A stretch of 64,000 bases of DNA from Canna indica (GCA_034359265.1 CP136893.1:21460001-21524000); one strand, 5' to 3'. Shown: positions 1 through 12,024, counted from the first letter of the stretch. Numbers and translations are program-made. Notes: a model not told the origin generated them from the sequence alone.

Positions 1-1
1 T

Positions 2-265
2 TTTTTAAGGTCGAGAAGAAATGAGAGAAGAGGTTTTTATGGTTATATTGCTGGTCTTGGAGACTCAAATGGATTTGATCTCTATGGTAATGGTTCAGAT
101 TTAGTAGCTAATAGTCAAAGTTTAGGGAAAAGTTTACTAAGGTCAAATGGTATAAATGCTAACTTTGTAAATGATGTATCTCAAAGTATAAGACAACAAA
201 TACCCCAAAGCATTGCCGAACTAGCTGCAATGAAAGTAAGGATATCTAATATGTTATATGGGTGA
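2..265 (+). pseudogene. Unrecognised open frame running in from the left window edge
   Basis: A frame stays open from base 2 to a TGA at 263-265 (about 87 codons) with no start in the window. Its composition is coding-like, rich in Gly, Asn and Ser, with a segment reading GLGDSNGFDLYGNG followed by a Gln/Ile-rich stretch. I do not recognise the family. It lies about 0.9 kb upstream of two other gene fragments on the same strand and may be a third captured piece or the tail of a transposase. What lies left of the window decides this. Confidence 0.3.
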
Positions 266-1181
266 CATGAAACTACTTGATGCTATATAATGTTGTTGAG
301 TAGTTAGAGACATTCTAAGACAATTGCTTCGAAGGTTTGGTGAAGTACTTTTCTTACTAAAATTTATTTCAAAATATCATCTTAGTCACTTGGTACAGGG
401 TTTACATGTTAATCTATGGCAAAAACTTCTTAAGATGACATTCCATCAATTGGTATGTTCTAAAGAAGGTGAAAGTCTCGCTCTCCAACTTATTTGTGCA
501 CTAGATAACTCGTGGTTTCTCAAGCTTCTCTTTCTTTTAATACTCAGTCCATTTAGATGTTTCTATAGAAGTATAAATTCATAGTTTTAGAAAGGCTCTG
601 CAATTTAAGTACTTTATGTTAGTGATTTTATTGCATAATTATATGTATTGATGTTGATCATTGTTACATTTTCTTTTTCTCATTGCGAGGAGGCTTCAGG
701 AAAGTTGGACAAGGCATGTATATGATCATTCATTTAAATTTTTGATAACTAAATTAAAGTTAGACAAGGCATGTATATGATCTCTTGGAATTGATCACAA
801 TCAACAGATATTAAACAAACATATAAATGATTCTGCTAGCACATTCGCAAATACTTGTATAGCTTTACATTGAGATAACTCCAATATAAGCGCTTGTTGG
901 TTATCTTAAATGATTGATTAGCACTATACTTTTGCATGGCAATAAATATTTTTGGCATGTCACTGGTCAACTATATACCATTTCAAAAAACATGGCAACT
1001 TACATATCCATAAACCAGTGAGTGATTCATATTTTGCTACGTTTTTTTTGGATTTATGAAGAAGCTACCGCTATTATGTGAACTATATTTAATATGAAAT
1101 TAGTTTGAAGAATTATTTGAAATCATCTAAATTAGTTGAATGGTACTTGTAGTTCTATTGTCATGAATTAGGCATGTTCTT
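266..1181. other. AT-rich spacer, no recognised feature
   Basis: The short frames here, such as one at 324-584, have AT-rich non-coding composition. A short phrase 'aagttggacaaggcatgtat' occurs twice (around 702-722 and 757-777). No gene, RNA or complete element is recognised. Confidence 0.5.
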
Positions 1182-1330
1182 CACAAGTATGCAAATGAGG
1201 ATGTTTCACTGGGATTATGGTTTATTGGAGCAGATGTTGAACATATCGATGATCGCAGACTATGCTCGGAACTCCCTCAACATCTATCGATGACCGTAGA
1301 CTATGCTGCAGAGCTCCACCTGGTAAGTTA
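1182..1330 (+). pseudogene. Beta-1,3-galactosyltransferase (GT31) exon fragment
   Basis: The plus frame starting at 1182 reads [20 protein letters not shown] and continues with HIDDRRLC. In plant GT31 beta-1,3-galactosyltransferases the NEDVSLG segment with the following [19 protein letters not shown] belongs to the catalytic domain. After the Cys codon the frame shifts. About 45 bases later an imperfect second copy of the IDDRRLCC codons appears (1288-1326), followed by a donor-like GTAAGT. No other part of a galactosyltransferase is seen nearby, so this is a broken exon scrap, not a gene. In intact proteins this segment belongs to a Golgi type II membrane enzyme that adds galactose to glycans. 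Confidence 0.7.
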
Positions 1331-1891
1331 CTGATTTCTTTCAATAACAAGTCATATGTTTTCTTAAGAATGAAATTAACAAGCCATATATGATGATAAA
1401 TTTTGAGGATTTTGACGAGGTTGGCACCACCATATTGAAATAAATCTCAACAGATAGCGATTTTCTCATTTGGAGCTCAAATCCATGTCTTTCATCACTT
1501 ATCTTTTGGTGCTCCACTAAAGAAAAATGACTATATATTCCTCTGCTCTAGGTATGTTTTTTATTTTTATTTTTGAAAAGTATGTATATTTTTTATTAGC
1601 GTTTAACCATTGTCTTGGTGTTCCTATGTTAAATCTTATGTTAAACTATTTAAATGTCAGTATCTATATTCAATTAAACTCTATAGTTTTAGTTTTATAT
1701 TTATACCTGTTATATTTATGTAAACCAGCAACTAGTTTCATTATTAAATTTGACTAGATACTTTTTTTAATTGACTACATTTATTTTGCAAATACAATAA
1801 GACAATTTATGTTCTATATTCTCCTTTTTTAAAAAAAAATTACTTTGCACAGTATCTATAATTGTATATTTGTTCAATTTTTGTGCTAAGA

Positions 1892-2137
1892 GCTATAAAA
1901 ATTGAAGTTGCAAAAGCAGTTGTGCCTGCTATAGATGTGATGTTTCAGGCTCTTAGGTATGTTCCTAATTCATTCTTAAGAATATTATTTTTGCATTTAG
2001 GTTAGATCTAAGAACTAACATCAGTTCTACTTGCTTACTCTAGCGAATTTGGGTCAAAGGTGGTCCCTCCCATGAAAATTCTCAAAATGATTCCTAAACT
2101 TTTTAATCACCAAGATCAGAATGTTCGTGCATCTTCC
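1892..2137 (+). pseudogene. MOR1/GEM1 (XMAP215-type TOG protein) fragment, two partial exons and one intron
   Basis: Exon piece 1892-1956 encodes AIKIEVAKAVVPAIDVMFQA then Leu. A canonical GT...AG intron occupies 1957-2043, and exon piece 2044-2137 continues with SEFGSKVVPPMKILKMIPKL and a stretch ending DQNVRASS. Joined across the intron, this matches the first TOG-domain region of plant MOR1/GEM1, a large microtubule-associated protein of about 2000 residues that promotes microtubule growth. Similarity stops abruptly after NVRASS, where the expected next helix degenerates. Retention of the intron rules out a processed pseudogene and points to duplication or capture of genomic DNA. The fragment is about 50 codons and cannot make a functional protein. 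Confidence 0.8.
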
Positions 2138-2205
2138 TTTTTTATCAGAACTTTTGTATCACCAAGTTGATGGGAAAACTCGCATTTATGTTGGTGCACA
2201 CCTAC

Positions 2206-2811
2206 TAGGGGTGAGCAAAATTTACCGATTAACCGAATTAATCGATTAACCGACCGAACCGAACCCGAATTAACCAAACCGAATTTTCTGAATAATTTTT
2301 GGTTCGGTTAACGGTTAAAAAAATATAAGTTTTTATTTTTCGGTTCGGTTCGGTTAATTACCGAATTAATCGAATTATATATTAAGAACAACAAAATTAC
2401 AAATATATCATATATTTATATTAGCTAAACTGATTATGATTGGTTGCAATTACATAGATTGTCAGGGTTCAAATCCCAACAAGTTATTTATATTTATTAT
2501 TTTAATTATACTTAGAATATAGATAGTTTAATTAGTAATAATTATTATCAAATAATATCTATTGCTATAGTGGTTAAGGTGTAAAAAAAGTAATTAAGAT
2601 GTTTAAGGTTCTCAAATCTTAGCAATTTATATTTATTTGAATTTTATTCGGTAATTTCGGTATGTTAATCGAACCAAATCGAATTTTCTCGACTGGTTAA
2701 CCGAAAATTTCGGTCTAGAAAATGGTTAATAAAAGATATAGAATTTCGGTTCGGTTAACTGATCGGTCGGTTCGGTTAATTATCGAATTAACCGACCGAT
2801 GCTCACCCCTT
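2206..2811. mobile_element. hAT-type MITE, copy 1
   Basis: This 606-bp element begins TAGGGGTGAGCA and ends TGCTCACCCCTT, so its terminal inverted repeats are near perfect. Inside each end is a block of TTCGGTT / AACCGAA motifs. The AT-rich middle holds two tRNA-like segments: a B-box-like GGTTCAAATCCC near 2466, and a segment near 2570-2635 with 'agtggttaagg' followed by 'ggttctcaaatct'. It has no ORF. It is the same family as the copies at 38234 and 59406. No clear 8-bp duplication is visible here, so this looks like an older insertion. It lies 70 bp downstream of the MOR1 fragment. Confidence 0.8.
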
Positions 2812-4606
2812 AATTAACATTTTTGGATAATTTAGTAGATTAAATATATTTATTTCTATATCACCATATTTCATTAGGTTGTCTCACATCTTTCATAACT
2901 GATCTTTAGAGCATGGGGTAGACCATTTCAACTAGTATGTTGATATAATTCATCTTTTATTCTACAGTAATGGAGACTTTCTCAAGCTGAAACAACTATG
3001 AAGAAATTTTATGGTAAAGAAAAAGTTGAAGTTATGCATGACTTAAGAGCAGGGTGGTCAAGGTTCAATTGGAACTTGATGCTAATTGGAAGATTTCAAT
3101 CGGTCAATGGTCAGATATCTGGAAGCTATGTTGGAAGATTTCATGACTATAACAAGTTTGCTACTTTTGTTTTATAAGACAATACTTAATCTACTTTCTT
3201 TTTATTATTAGAAGACAATATTGATCTATGTTTAAGTTCATTAGTTGATATTTTACTAAGTTTGGATTAATACTATATTTTAGTAGTTTGGATTTATGTA
3301 ATATACTCTTGATTTAATATAAAAATATTCTTTAAATATTGATTCCAATATTGTTAATAAATTAGAAAAATAAAAAAATTATTTCAGTAACAACAACAAG
3401 CTGAGATTAAATCTACTTTTGTATGATAGTTTTAAAATATTTTCTTTAGTGATAGATAACAGTTCGAAAAAACTATATAAATATATATGATAAATAAATA
3501 TTATTGTTTTGTAGTATAAAATAATAGCAAGTTCAAAATGTTATAACGAACTAATCATAATGAATACAAAATATTATAAAATAATATTCATATAGCATTC
3601 ACAATTGTATTCTCAGAAATGCTATTGTAATTTTCCTACGTAAGATAGCGTGCGATTTGGCAGTATTTTATTTAATGCTATACATTATTTATGATAACAT
3701 TGATGAAATATTATTAATGACAATTTTTATTATATTGCTGGTTGGGTGGACAAGTATTGTTATAAAGTTGGCCCTTAGTCATCACTGTTGAGTGATTTTG
3801 ATGGAACCTTAGTTAAAGTTGGCCTTTGTTGTTCAATTTTTTATTATTATATTAGTGCAATTTTAAAAAGGAGAAAAACAAAGAAGAAACCCTTCTGGAT
3901 TAATTCCCTTTGCAAGTTTTCTTTCTGGCAAAGATGCTTCAACATTTAGAATATTATTTTTCAGCAAGTAGGGAAAGTTTTTAAAACATTTTGTGATGAT
4001 AAAGTAACCGGAGAGATAGTCTTTTCAAGTGGAAAAGAATGGCTGAAAAGAGGCAGGCATCAATTGAGGTGTTGTCTTCTCTTTAGCTTAACCGCAGGAA
4101 ACACAGTGTCAGCCTGCTCTTCCAGAAGGCTTATTCATCATTGACCTCCATCTGTTGCGCATCAATTGAATCAGACAAAGACCTCCACAGCCACAGTGCC
4201 CCCTTTGTCTTTTCCAACTTATAATTTTTGTACTGCAAAGTGCAAACAAGGAATCTACAACCTACTTTTCCTTCATCCTTCTCTAGCTGGTGGAATCATT
4301 GCAAGATATAAAGCAAGTTCATGGAGAAAAGAGAAGAAAAAGGTTGCTCTTCTTTGCTTCTTTTATCTTTAACACAACACAAGTGTTGTTGGCTGTTGTT
4401 TCTGCTGCTGCAGCAGCACAAAAACAAATACCTCCTTTCCAAATATCATGTGTTCTCTTGTTGTTACAGAAGTTAATTTGATTCCTAGGATTCAGTAGCA
4501 ATCTTCTTTTAATTTAATGGAAGATTTATAGCATCAGATACACCATGCAAATTACTTCATTAATTAATTATTCCTCTGCAAATTTCTAATACATGTGCAT
4601 GGTTTT
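2812..4606. other. Intergenic DNA downstream of the BPS1-like gene
   Basis: The stretch is AT-rich to about 4000 and then of mixed composition. Short frames at 4166-4501 do not resemble known proteins. No RNA gene or intact element is recognised. The part next to 4606 should contain the 3' UTR of the minus-strand BPS1-like gene. Confidence 0.45.
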
Positions 4607-5666
4607 CTACCTGTGACTGCAAAGATGCAGCAGTTTCTTCCTCCCTTCCACAATCTCATCAAACAAGTCATCCATTTGCCCCGCGAGGTTCTCAGTTCCA
4701 GACCTCAGCATTCCGAACCAGCCCTTCAATTCCTCCACCTTCTCCCTCAGGCTCCCCGCGGTGGCCTCTGAATCGCATCTCATGGCGGTGGCTCTCTCCA
4801 GCTCCGCTCTCAGTTCCTCGGCCGCCGCCCTCGCCCGCCGGAACTCGTGCATCAGGATTCCCGGTCGGTCGTTGGCGGCTCCTTCCATCTCACTTAGTAT
4901 TCTCTTCTGCAGCCTTGCCATGGAGACCGTCAGCTCCGAGGTGAAGAACACCGAGGTGGGCTCGTCGTCGACCGCCAATTCGAGCCAGCAATGGACCGAT
5001 CCCCACAGCAAGATCACGAGGAGCAGCGAGCTGGCGTTCTTCAGCGCGTAAAGCACGCCTCTGAAGCCATTGAAACCGTTGTGTCTTGAATCCACCGATA
5101 GCCTTTCGTCCAACCTGAGCGACATGGGATCGATCCTCGTCGCCACCAGCACTCTGTTCTCCTCCTCCAACCCCATGGCTTCTCTCCGGCAAACTGAGAT
5201 CGCCCGCATCACCTTAACAAAGTAATACGGGGTGTAAAAATCAGAACTTTGACTTGGAAATCAAGGTACAAGCTATCGACAAATTAAGATGATGGAAGCT
5301 GATGGAGACCTGCCGAGTGAGTTGGGGAGTGGGGCTGTGGTGCCATTGGTCGAGGGAGGAGATAATGTCAGCTACAGTGGAGCAGTAGTTCTCCATGCCC
5401 GAGACGCCGAGCTTGATCACATGGCAGACGTCCCAAAGTCGCGAGCTTTCGTCCATGTACTCGTCGAGCCACTTCTCGCCGACGGGGAGGTGGAGCTTCT
5501 GCACCAGGCTGGTGAGGCGGGAATGGAGCGAGCGGAGGAGGCTGACGGCGTGCAGGAGGAACTGAAGCGACATGAAGGTGTTCGACGAAAAGTACCCGTC
5601 AAGGTCGTCGATGCCGTGGGAGAGAAAAGAGAAGAAGCTGTTGACGGAGTTGGACGAAGGCTTCAT
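4607..5666 (-). CDS. BYPASS1/BPS1-like protein (two exons)
   Basis: Exon 1 is 5310-5666 (119 codons, ATG at 5664-5666). Exon 2 is 4607-5212. Between them is a 97-bp intron with donor CAG|GTCTCC and acceptor TTAAG|GTG; reading through it would add an early stop. The product is about 320 aa, compared with about 350 for Arabidopsis BPS1. The motif [20 protein letters not shown] in exon 1 matches the conserved helix of BPS1/ROH1-related proteins. Around residues 175-196 is a hydrophobic segment ([15 protein letters not shown]) and the C-terminal third is a charged, probably coiled-coil region. In Arabidopsis BPS1 restrains a root-derived mobile signal that arrests shoot growth; the job of this paralogue is not known. 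Codon use is strongly GC-rich, unlike the surroundings. An assignment to the related ROH1/DUF793 or UPF0496 groups is not excluded. Confidence 0.8.
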
Positions 5667-5707
5667 GGCGAGGGTGGTGAAGTGTGAGGGGAGGATGTGG
5701 TGGTGGA

Positions 5708-5713
5708 TTTAAA
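5708..5713 (-). promoter_or_regulatory. Possible TATA-like box of the BPS1-like gene
   Basis: TTTAAA lies about 42 bp upstream of the ATG on the minus strand, inside an otherwise GC-rich stretch. The spacing would give a very short 5' UTR, so it is only a candidate. Confidence 0.3.
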
Positions 5714-6566
5714 GAGGCGGGGGGTGGATTGGAAGCTCAGCGTCCCCAGCTTGGGAAGGCTAGCTTGATCAGGGCATGCAAGGCAATGATGGGTGTCTGC
5801 TGAGGAGGGAGTGATGGAGAATCTGCCATAATTGCATTGTTTAGTGGCAGAAAGAAAGAGCAAGTAGTCATGGAATTTGGATGACCAATCTCATGAATTC
5901 CATTCATTGCTCCTCTCTTCTCTTAACTGTCTCTAAAGAAGAGAGAGTGAGAGAAGGGTGTTTTGATCTTTGGCTTAATTAACACCTTTTTAATTGTTCT
6001 AGGTGATGGCACGATCGAGATTTAGATTGTTCTCTCCTTAACCTGAGCCTTTTTCTTTAGTATTCATTATTTTCTAGCTAGTCACAAAGATAAAATTAAA
6101 TTCTTGATATTCATTTTATTCAATTAAATAGTACATGTTTGTGTTAGTCAAAATATTGATTTGATGAAGTTTGAAGGAGTTTGAAGATTTGGTGCGAGTC
6201 CCCATGATTTGCTTTGGCTTCGTTTCTTCCGAGCAAGGGAATGATGGGTTTCCTTGTACCCACCCAAATCTCTCTATCCACTACACAAAGTAGTCTTTTT
6301 ATGTTGCCCTTTGATTTCTTCCTCATTTTAGGCTTTGTTAATATGTGAATGGGAATGGGAATAGATGTGCCCGTGGGTTTTTGAAGAATGGGATGTTGGT
6401 GTGATAGAATCTAAGACTAATTAAGAACATCCCATTAGTCTTTTAAGACTATAGAAAATGGGAGGATTTCAATGATGCACACAGGATTTCACATCATTTT
6501 AATTAATAACACATTAATTATATAAAAAAAAGAGGGACAAAAAATTTCATTTGGAACTTGAAAGTT
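5714..6566. other. Upstream region of the BPS1-like gene
   Basis: No second gene is seen. Short frames at 5663-5863 and 6144-6326 overlap the promoter side of the minus-strand gene and do not look coding. A pyrimidine/GAGA-rich patch lies near 5910-5960. Confidence 0.4.
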
Positions 6567-7130
6567 AGGTTCCGGGTAGACCCGAGTTTTCGGATAGAGT
6601 CCAGGAGATTGAAAAATTAATTAAGGAACTGGTTAAAATCGGTTTCGGTTTTGGGTCCAACACATTGAAATACCCGGAATCGGAACTGAAACCGAAACGA
6701 TACTTGGAACATGTACCATGAAACCTACAACCTGTTCATTTACAGGTTCTAGGGTACAGCAGGTTCCAACAAGGTATCTTGTTGGATTTTATTTTGGAAC
6801 CTTTTGGAATCTCTTTTGGAATCTATTATAGAATCTATACTAGAACTTGTTGGAACATGTTATGAAACATATTAGAACTTATTTTGGAACCTATTTTGGA
6901 ATATATTCTAGAACCTGTTGGAACCCTGTTCTGGAACCTATTCAGTAAATGAACAGGTTCCAACAGGGTATGTATCTGGAATCGGAATCGGAACCTGTGG
7001 TTCTGAGTAGGGTCCGATTCTAGGTGTTCCGGCAGGATAGGGTCCGATTCCAACATTTAGAAACCGGTCCTATATAGGATGAGATTCGAGTATCATGAAA
7101 TATACAGAGTACTCGGACCCGCTAACCCCT
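6567..7130. mobile_element. hAT-like non-autonomous element with internal TTGGAACC repeats
   Basis: The right end reads ACCCGCTAACCCCTA. In reverse it starts TAGGGGTTAGCGGGTCCGAG, which matches imperfectly the left end TAGGTTCCGGGTAGACCCGA. The interior has many degenerate copies of TTTTGGAACCTATT, with inverted phrases around AACCTGTTCATTTACAGG. No ORF of note and no target duplication are found. The TAGGGG ends suggest hAT, but this is less certain than for the three related MITEs in the window. Confidence 0.5.
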
Positions 7131-8986
7131 ATCGGCCATGAAGATAAATGCCTGACTGTGTCCCAAGCTAGCTAGCGCACGCAGTATAGGTCGATGACAT
7201 GCATGGTAATCATGATGCATGCTTTTTTTTTAACAAAAATAAAAAATCACAATAAATGATAAATGATCGTACTAGAGTTCAAACCCTAGATTTCTAGACA
7301 ACGATCAGTATATTGTCACCAACTATACTCTCCACGGTTGGCAATCATGATACATGCTTAATAGATGTACATACGGTAGTTTAATCATAATCCTATTTTG
7401 TTTCGGTTTAATGGATACTCGATCGCAAGAAAGCTCATAATTTCCTAACACGTACACCTGGCCAGTGCCATGCAAATTAAAAGAGGGAGCTCTCAAGAGA
7501 AATCATTTGATTGTTGCTAACGTTAATGCTTCCAGGAGAGACAAGAAATGTCCACAACTCATCATGCCCATCATTGCAAGCATTAGCAGCTGTCACAAAA
7601 AGGAGGCCATGACCATGATATATATTATACTGCATGCATAACATATATAACCACTACTCAACTAAGAAATAATTGTGATCAAGTTAACCATGCAATGCAT
7701 GTACTCACTTAGTCATATAGATGTCTGTACGATCAATTATAGTCATATATATATCAATAAGCAATTAATTTAGAGTACGTACAGTATACATACTAAGTAA
7801 TTATTCTTTGACAGTTGTATAGTAAAGGAATTTATTAAGTGGGGCTTTTGGCGAGTAAGGAAAGGGAAGAATGTAATGCATGCAATGAAATTGGGACCTG
7901 CAAAGCTGTGTAAGCGTGTTGCTTTTCCATCATTCTTGCTGATCATTCATGCATTCTTTTCTTTCTTCATCAGGCGATGAATCGATCCACGGAAGCATTA
8001 CAGCTAGAATACAGATCTGGAAAATTACAATGCCAGTAAGAAAATAAATACAGATCTGGAACATATATATTATATATTATATATATAATAACGACTATAA
8101 TAAAAATCACACATGTTTGATCTAGTGAATTAATTAAGATGATGATCAAGTTGAGTTTGGAAATTATATACATACGTATAAGCATTCGAGAGGATATGAC
8201 TGTTAATTATTAATTGGTACGTGAAATATGATCGATAGTTTGATTGACCAACTATATATACATGTAATTTGTTTATCTACCCTTTTTAAAATCTTAATTA
8301 TCTTTACAATTGATAAATTAATTTAGGTGCAGTGCCAATCTGGTAAAGGCAAGCACATATCGATCGAATGCTTAATTATGTGTACGGTAGAGCCACCAAG
8401 GAGGAAAATGATATAATACTAGAAAATTGTCCAAGCTATGCAATAATACAAATAATATCGTATACTTATTTATCATATATACTGATTATAAAATCATTGA
8501 CAACAAAGTATTAGCGTATGATAACTAGGGTTGACATAATCATAATATAATAATACACATCAATGACAATTCGAATAATTATCATGGAAAATAATTTACA
8601 TGAAAAAATAAATTTTACTTAGAAAATTTCTGAATACGTATAATTCTTTTAGATCCAAATGGGAAGCTCTCACTTTGTAAGTTTAATTTTAAAAAAAAAT
8701 CTTTTTCGATTTTACCGATTTTTATTTTCCTTTTTAAAAAATTATATGGAAACTCTTAGCATATTGGAGAATTATACGTCTGATTCCATCAAAATTAACT
8801 TATAGCTAATATTTGTCGTTATATATAAGTTTCAATTCATTTGTGATTTAATTTTATAGTTTAATTTTGAGAAAAAAAAGACAAAGTTATTGTAAAACAA
8901 ATAAATTTAATGAAAATTTGAAATATTAAACCAAATTAAGAACAAAATAATTATGTAAAACAGTAATACTATAAGTAAAAGATATT
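7131..8986. other. AT-rich intergenic DNA left of the gypsy element
   Basis: It contains AT microsatellite-like runs (about 8067-8090) and a B-box-like 'agttcaaaccc' near 7279 without a convincing A box. No gene or complete mobile element is recognised. Confidence 0.45.
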
Positions 8987-9332
8987 GGTTTTGTAATATC
9001 CTAGATATTTAATTTTATATTTTTTCCTTAATTTATGATTTATGTTGGTCAGCCTAGCGGACTAGTTCGAGGTCGAGCCGAGTCGACTCATGGTCCGGTG
9101 CAAGCTTGCGAGCTCAGGTAAGTAGGATATGAATTATGTGAATTTTGCTTGCACAAATAGATTTATTTAATTTTATGTTATGTTGCATGATTGTTTAATT
9201 ATGTGTATGCATTGGTAGATTACGTGGACAATATGATTAATTAACTTAATTTAAGTTAGCAAGTTCAGGTTCGGCTTGAGACGGATGCGAGTTGGATAAA
9301 GGGTTTAGAAGAGTTAGGGTTTGAGGAGGGAG

Positions 9333-9339
9333 TATAAAA
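9333..9339 (+). promoter_or_regulatory. LTR TATA box (TATAAAA)
   Basis: TATAAAA follows a purine-rich stretch and is conserved in the 3' LTR at 29759-29765. Transcripts would start near 9360, shortly before GC-rich sequence that is also conserved in both LTRs. Confidence 0.6.
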
Positions 9340-10356
9340 CTCCATCCCCTTGGCTTGTGGCTCCCTATTTGGAGCCACACAAAATTTTGAGAAGAGGAGC
9401 TAGCCGACAGCTAAGCCGCCAGTCTCCCCCCCTTCTATTCCCTTGGAGCTGCTGCCACCAAGAGCCGAGCCGCCGCCTCAAGCTTTCCATCTTCTCCTTC
9501 CTCTCCTTCCTTCTCTTTGGAGCCGCCTGAGCCGCCAACCCTCTTCCCTTTCCCTTCCCGGTGGAGCCGAGCCGAGGGAGCCGACAGCAAGCCAGCTTAC
9601 CCCTCTTGCTCTCTTTCCTTTTTACCCTTGGAGCCGGCGGCTTGGGAGAAGCCGCCGCCCGTCCTTCCTCTTCTTTGGGTTGAGCCGCTGGATTTCGGAG
9701 CGGAAATCAGAGGCCGTTGATTGATTTTCTTCTCCAATCCCTTCCTTAATTAGGTGAGTGGTTTTACCCCTCCTTCTCGGGTTTCTTCATCGTGTTCTTG
9801 AGCCTATTCGGCTCATGTTCTTCTTGGATTGTTTTTTCGTTGAAACTCATGTTTTAGCCGTCGAATCTTGTGTGGTTTTGTGAGAGGGAACCCCGGGGAT
9901 CCCCTAAGTGGCTCGGCAACCCTAGGACTCTCCTAGGGGTGCTCAGCCAAGCTGGAGATTAGGTAACCCTCCAGGTGTTCGATGAAATGCCTAGGTGATG
10001 ATTTCGAATTTTTCTTGATTTTCATGCCATGCTTAGATTATTAATTTAGATCTTATATCATGGGGCATGTGTTTAATGGAAGATCTGCAATTTTTAGATT
10101 TAATCTTGTGGAATCTTGGTTGTAACATCATCTTGGAATTTTAGATGTTCTTGATGAGATAATCTAATTTGTTGCCTTGATTAAGAAAATCTTGATATGT
10201 ATGTTAGTTTTTAATTAGTAAATATTATGAGACTATATGCATGATGGGAATGATGGTATGAATCTGTGATGTTAGAAATTTAGGGATTTAATTCTGTAAA
10301 ATTTGGATTTTATTTCATGTTGTGCTGAAAATTCCACCTTGCTGAAATTTATATAT

Positions 10357-10645
10357 GGGTAAATTACACTAACCTCCCCTGAGATTTAGTGAAATTACAC
10401 TGACACCTCCTCTATTTGTCCAGGTTACAATCACCTCCCCCGAGTAATCTTTGAGTAATTTTTTTAGGAGAGGTTTGTGTAATATTTTACAAAACTCATG
10501 AGATGTTTGTGTAATCTTATTTCGTAATAGGGGATGTTTGTGTAATCTTTTACAAAACACAAGGGGGTTATAAGATAAAATTACAAATAGAGAGGAGGTC
10601 AGTATAATTTCACTAAACCTCAGGGGAGGTCAGTGTAATTTATCC
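10357..10645. mobile_element. Mutator-type MITE in the gypsy 5' LTR
   Basis: A 289-bp inverted-repeat element starts GGGTAAATTACACTAACCTC and ends in its near complement. It is flanked by the 9-bp duplication TTTATATAT (10348-10356 and 10646-10654). The 3' LTR carries the empty site at 30777-30785, so the insertion happened after the gypsy element arrived. The 9-bp duplication is typical of Mutator-like elements. It has no coding capacity. Confidence 0.88.
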
Positions 10646-11159
10646 TTTATATATTGTTTGTTGAATCTGGGCTAATTTTTGTTTTCACTGTTATGATGTG
10701 ATTATATCTCTGAATATAGTCATATAACTTATCGTTTTGACCAGAAAATATAGTTTGAAAATATAGGATACACTCTGGAGATCAGATTCAGATTAGATAT
10801 ATTAGTTTCGGGCAGAACAGTAAGCTAAAATAAAACCCTAATTGTGATGAACTAAATTTTAATTACATAATTAAAATTGAGAAAGAGGGTCACCATAATA
10901 TGTTATGAACCAACATGAGAAATTTATGCATGAAATAAAACCACACGGGTTTATGACATTACGGGTCTAGAAGATGAGGTTGAATTTTGGAGTGTTGAGA
11001 CGCTTCTTAGTAAGGACACCCCTAAGACACCGTACGTAGGAGAGTCTTGACTTAGGTCATATTGCACCATATCTTTTAAATGGCGGAGCGGCTCGATTAG
11101 GAACCAGATTGTGGGCTTGGCCCGGAAGGTTGGATGGCAAATTCTCAACCTGTGGAACA

Positions 11160-11350
11160 AGTTTGGAGGACCTTTCTCGATTGTTCCGATTTGGCCTCGC
11201 GGGATAAGTTTGGAGAGTCTACCCGATTATTCCTGTGATGTCTTTATAGAGTAAGTTCAAAGGGCCTACCCGATTACTCTTGTGATATCACGTCTCGATG
11301 AGCAAGTTTGAATGACCTTCCCGATTGCTCCTGAGTTCCCTTATACTAGG
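11160..11350 (+). repeat. Degenerate tandem array in the gypsy LTR
   Basis: Several ~45-60-bp units contain versions of 'aagttcggagggcctacc' followed by 'cgattactcctgtgat'. The array recurs in the 3' LTR at about 31270-31560, where there is an extra unit. Confidence 0.6.
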
Positions 11351-12024
11351 ATAATCGGGAAGGCCGTGTTGTTGCCTTCGGGCATGATAGGCTTTAGCCC
11401 GATGTACTCCACTCTTGGAGGGTTGGATGCCTTGAGCCATGTATGGCCAGTTGGCCTGTTAGCTAGTCACACCTTCGTGACTTTACCTCGTGTAGAGATA
11501 GATGTTATTCTTACTTATCTCTCTGCTGTTTATTTGTGGGGGTTGGTAGAACAGCTCACTGAGTTCTTTGAACTCATCCGTTGTCGTTTGATTTCTATTT
11601 TGCAGAGCTTGACCGGCGAGGTGGGTTGGAGCACTTGGCGCCACTGGAGAGCAGAGGAGCTGCATGATCTCATAGTAGTCCTAGTTAGGGTCGTAGTCGA
11701 GTCTTTTGGTAGTGTCATGCACTTTTATTGGTTAGATTTGGAGTTGTAGCCCATGAGGGCATTTATGTCTTTGTATTCAAACGTTATTGTATCTGGTCTA
11801 TTAAAATGTTGAACTTAAATTATTATTTTCGTGCTTTACGTTTTTTTTTTGTTAAACTACTTATAATGAATTCTGGTTTGGTTTTGTTTTCCATTCAAAA
11901 TAAAACTTGTTATTTCTTTTCGCTATCATTTTATCGTTGAGTTGGCATGTGCATGGTTAGACTGTGGGGTATAGGCCTGTATACCTTGGCCGATCACGTG
12001 ACCCTGAGTTAGGACGTGATAATA

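Larger units (their letters stand above)
8992..12021 (+). repeat. Gypsy 5' LTR
   Basis: It starts TGTAATATCC and ends near GTGATA. The 3' LTR retains the original end ATGACA. Its 3030 bp include a 289-bp MITE plus a 9-bp duplication, leaving about 2.73 kb, equal to the 3' LTR. It contains a TATA box at 9333, a donor-like AG|GTGAGT at 9754 and a degenerate tandem array at about 11160-11350. Confidence 0.93.

Noticed and set aside
4761..5051. Plus-strand frames over the BPS1-like gene (also 5289-5687)
   Set aside because: They mirror the GC-rich exons of the minus-strand gene, which has family motifs and a proper splice junction.
7240..7345. Possible tRNA or SINE from a B-box-like AGTTCAAACCC
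   Set aside because: No A box at the expected distance and no cloverleaf.
9321..9724. Overlapping 67-93-aa frames in the gypsy LTR (and 29718-30174 in the other LTR)
   Set aside because: They lie downstream of the LTR TATA box in a GCC-rich leader; three frames are equally open and none is conserved between LTRs.
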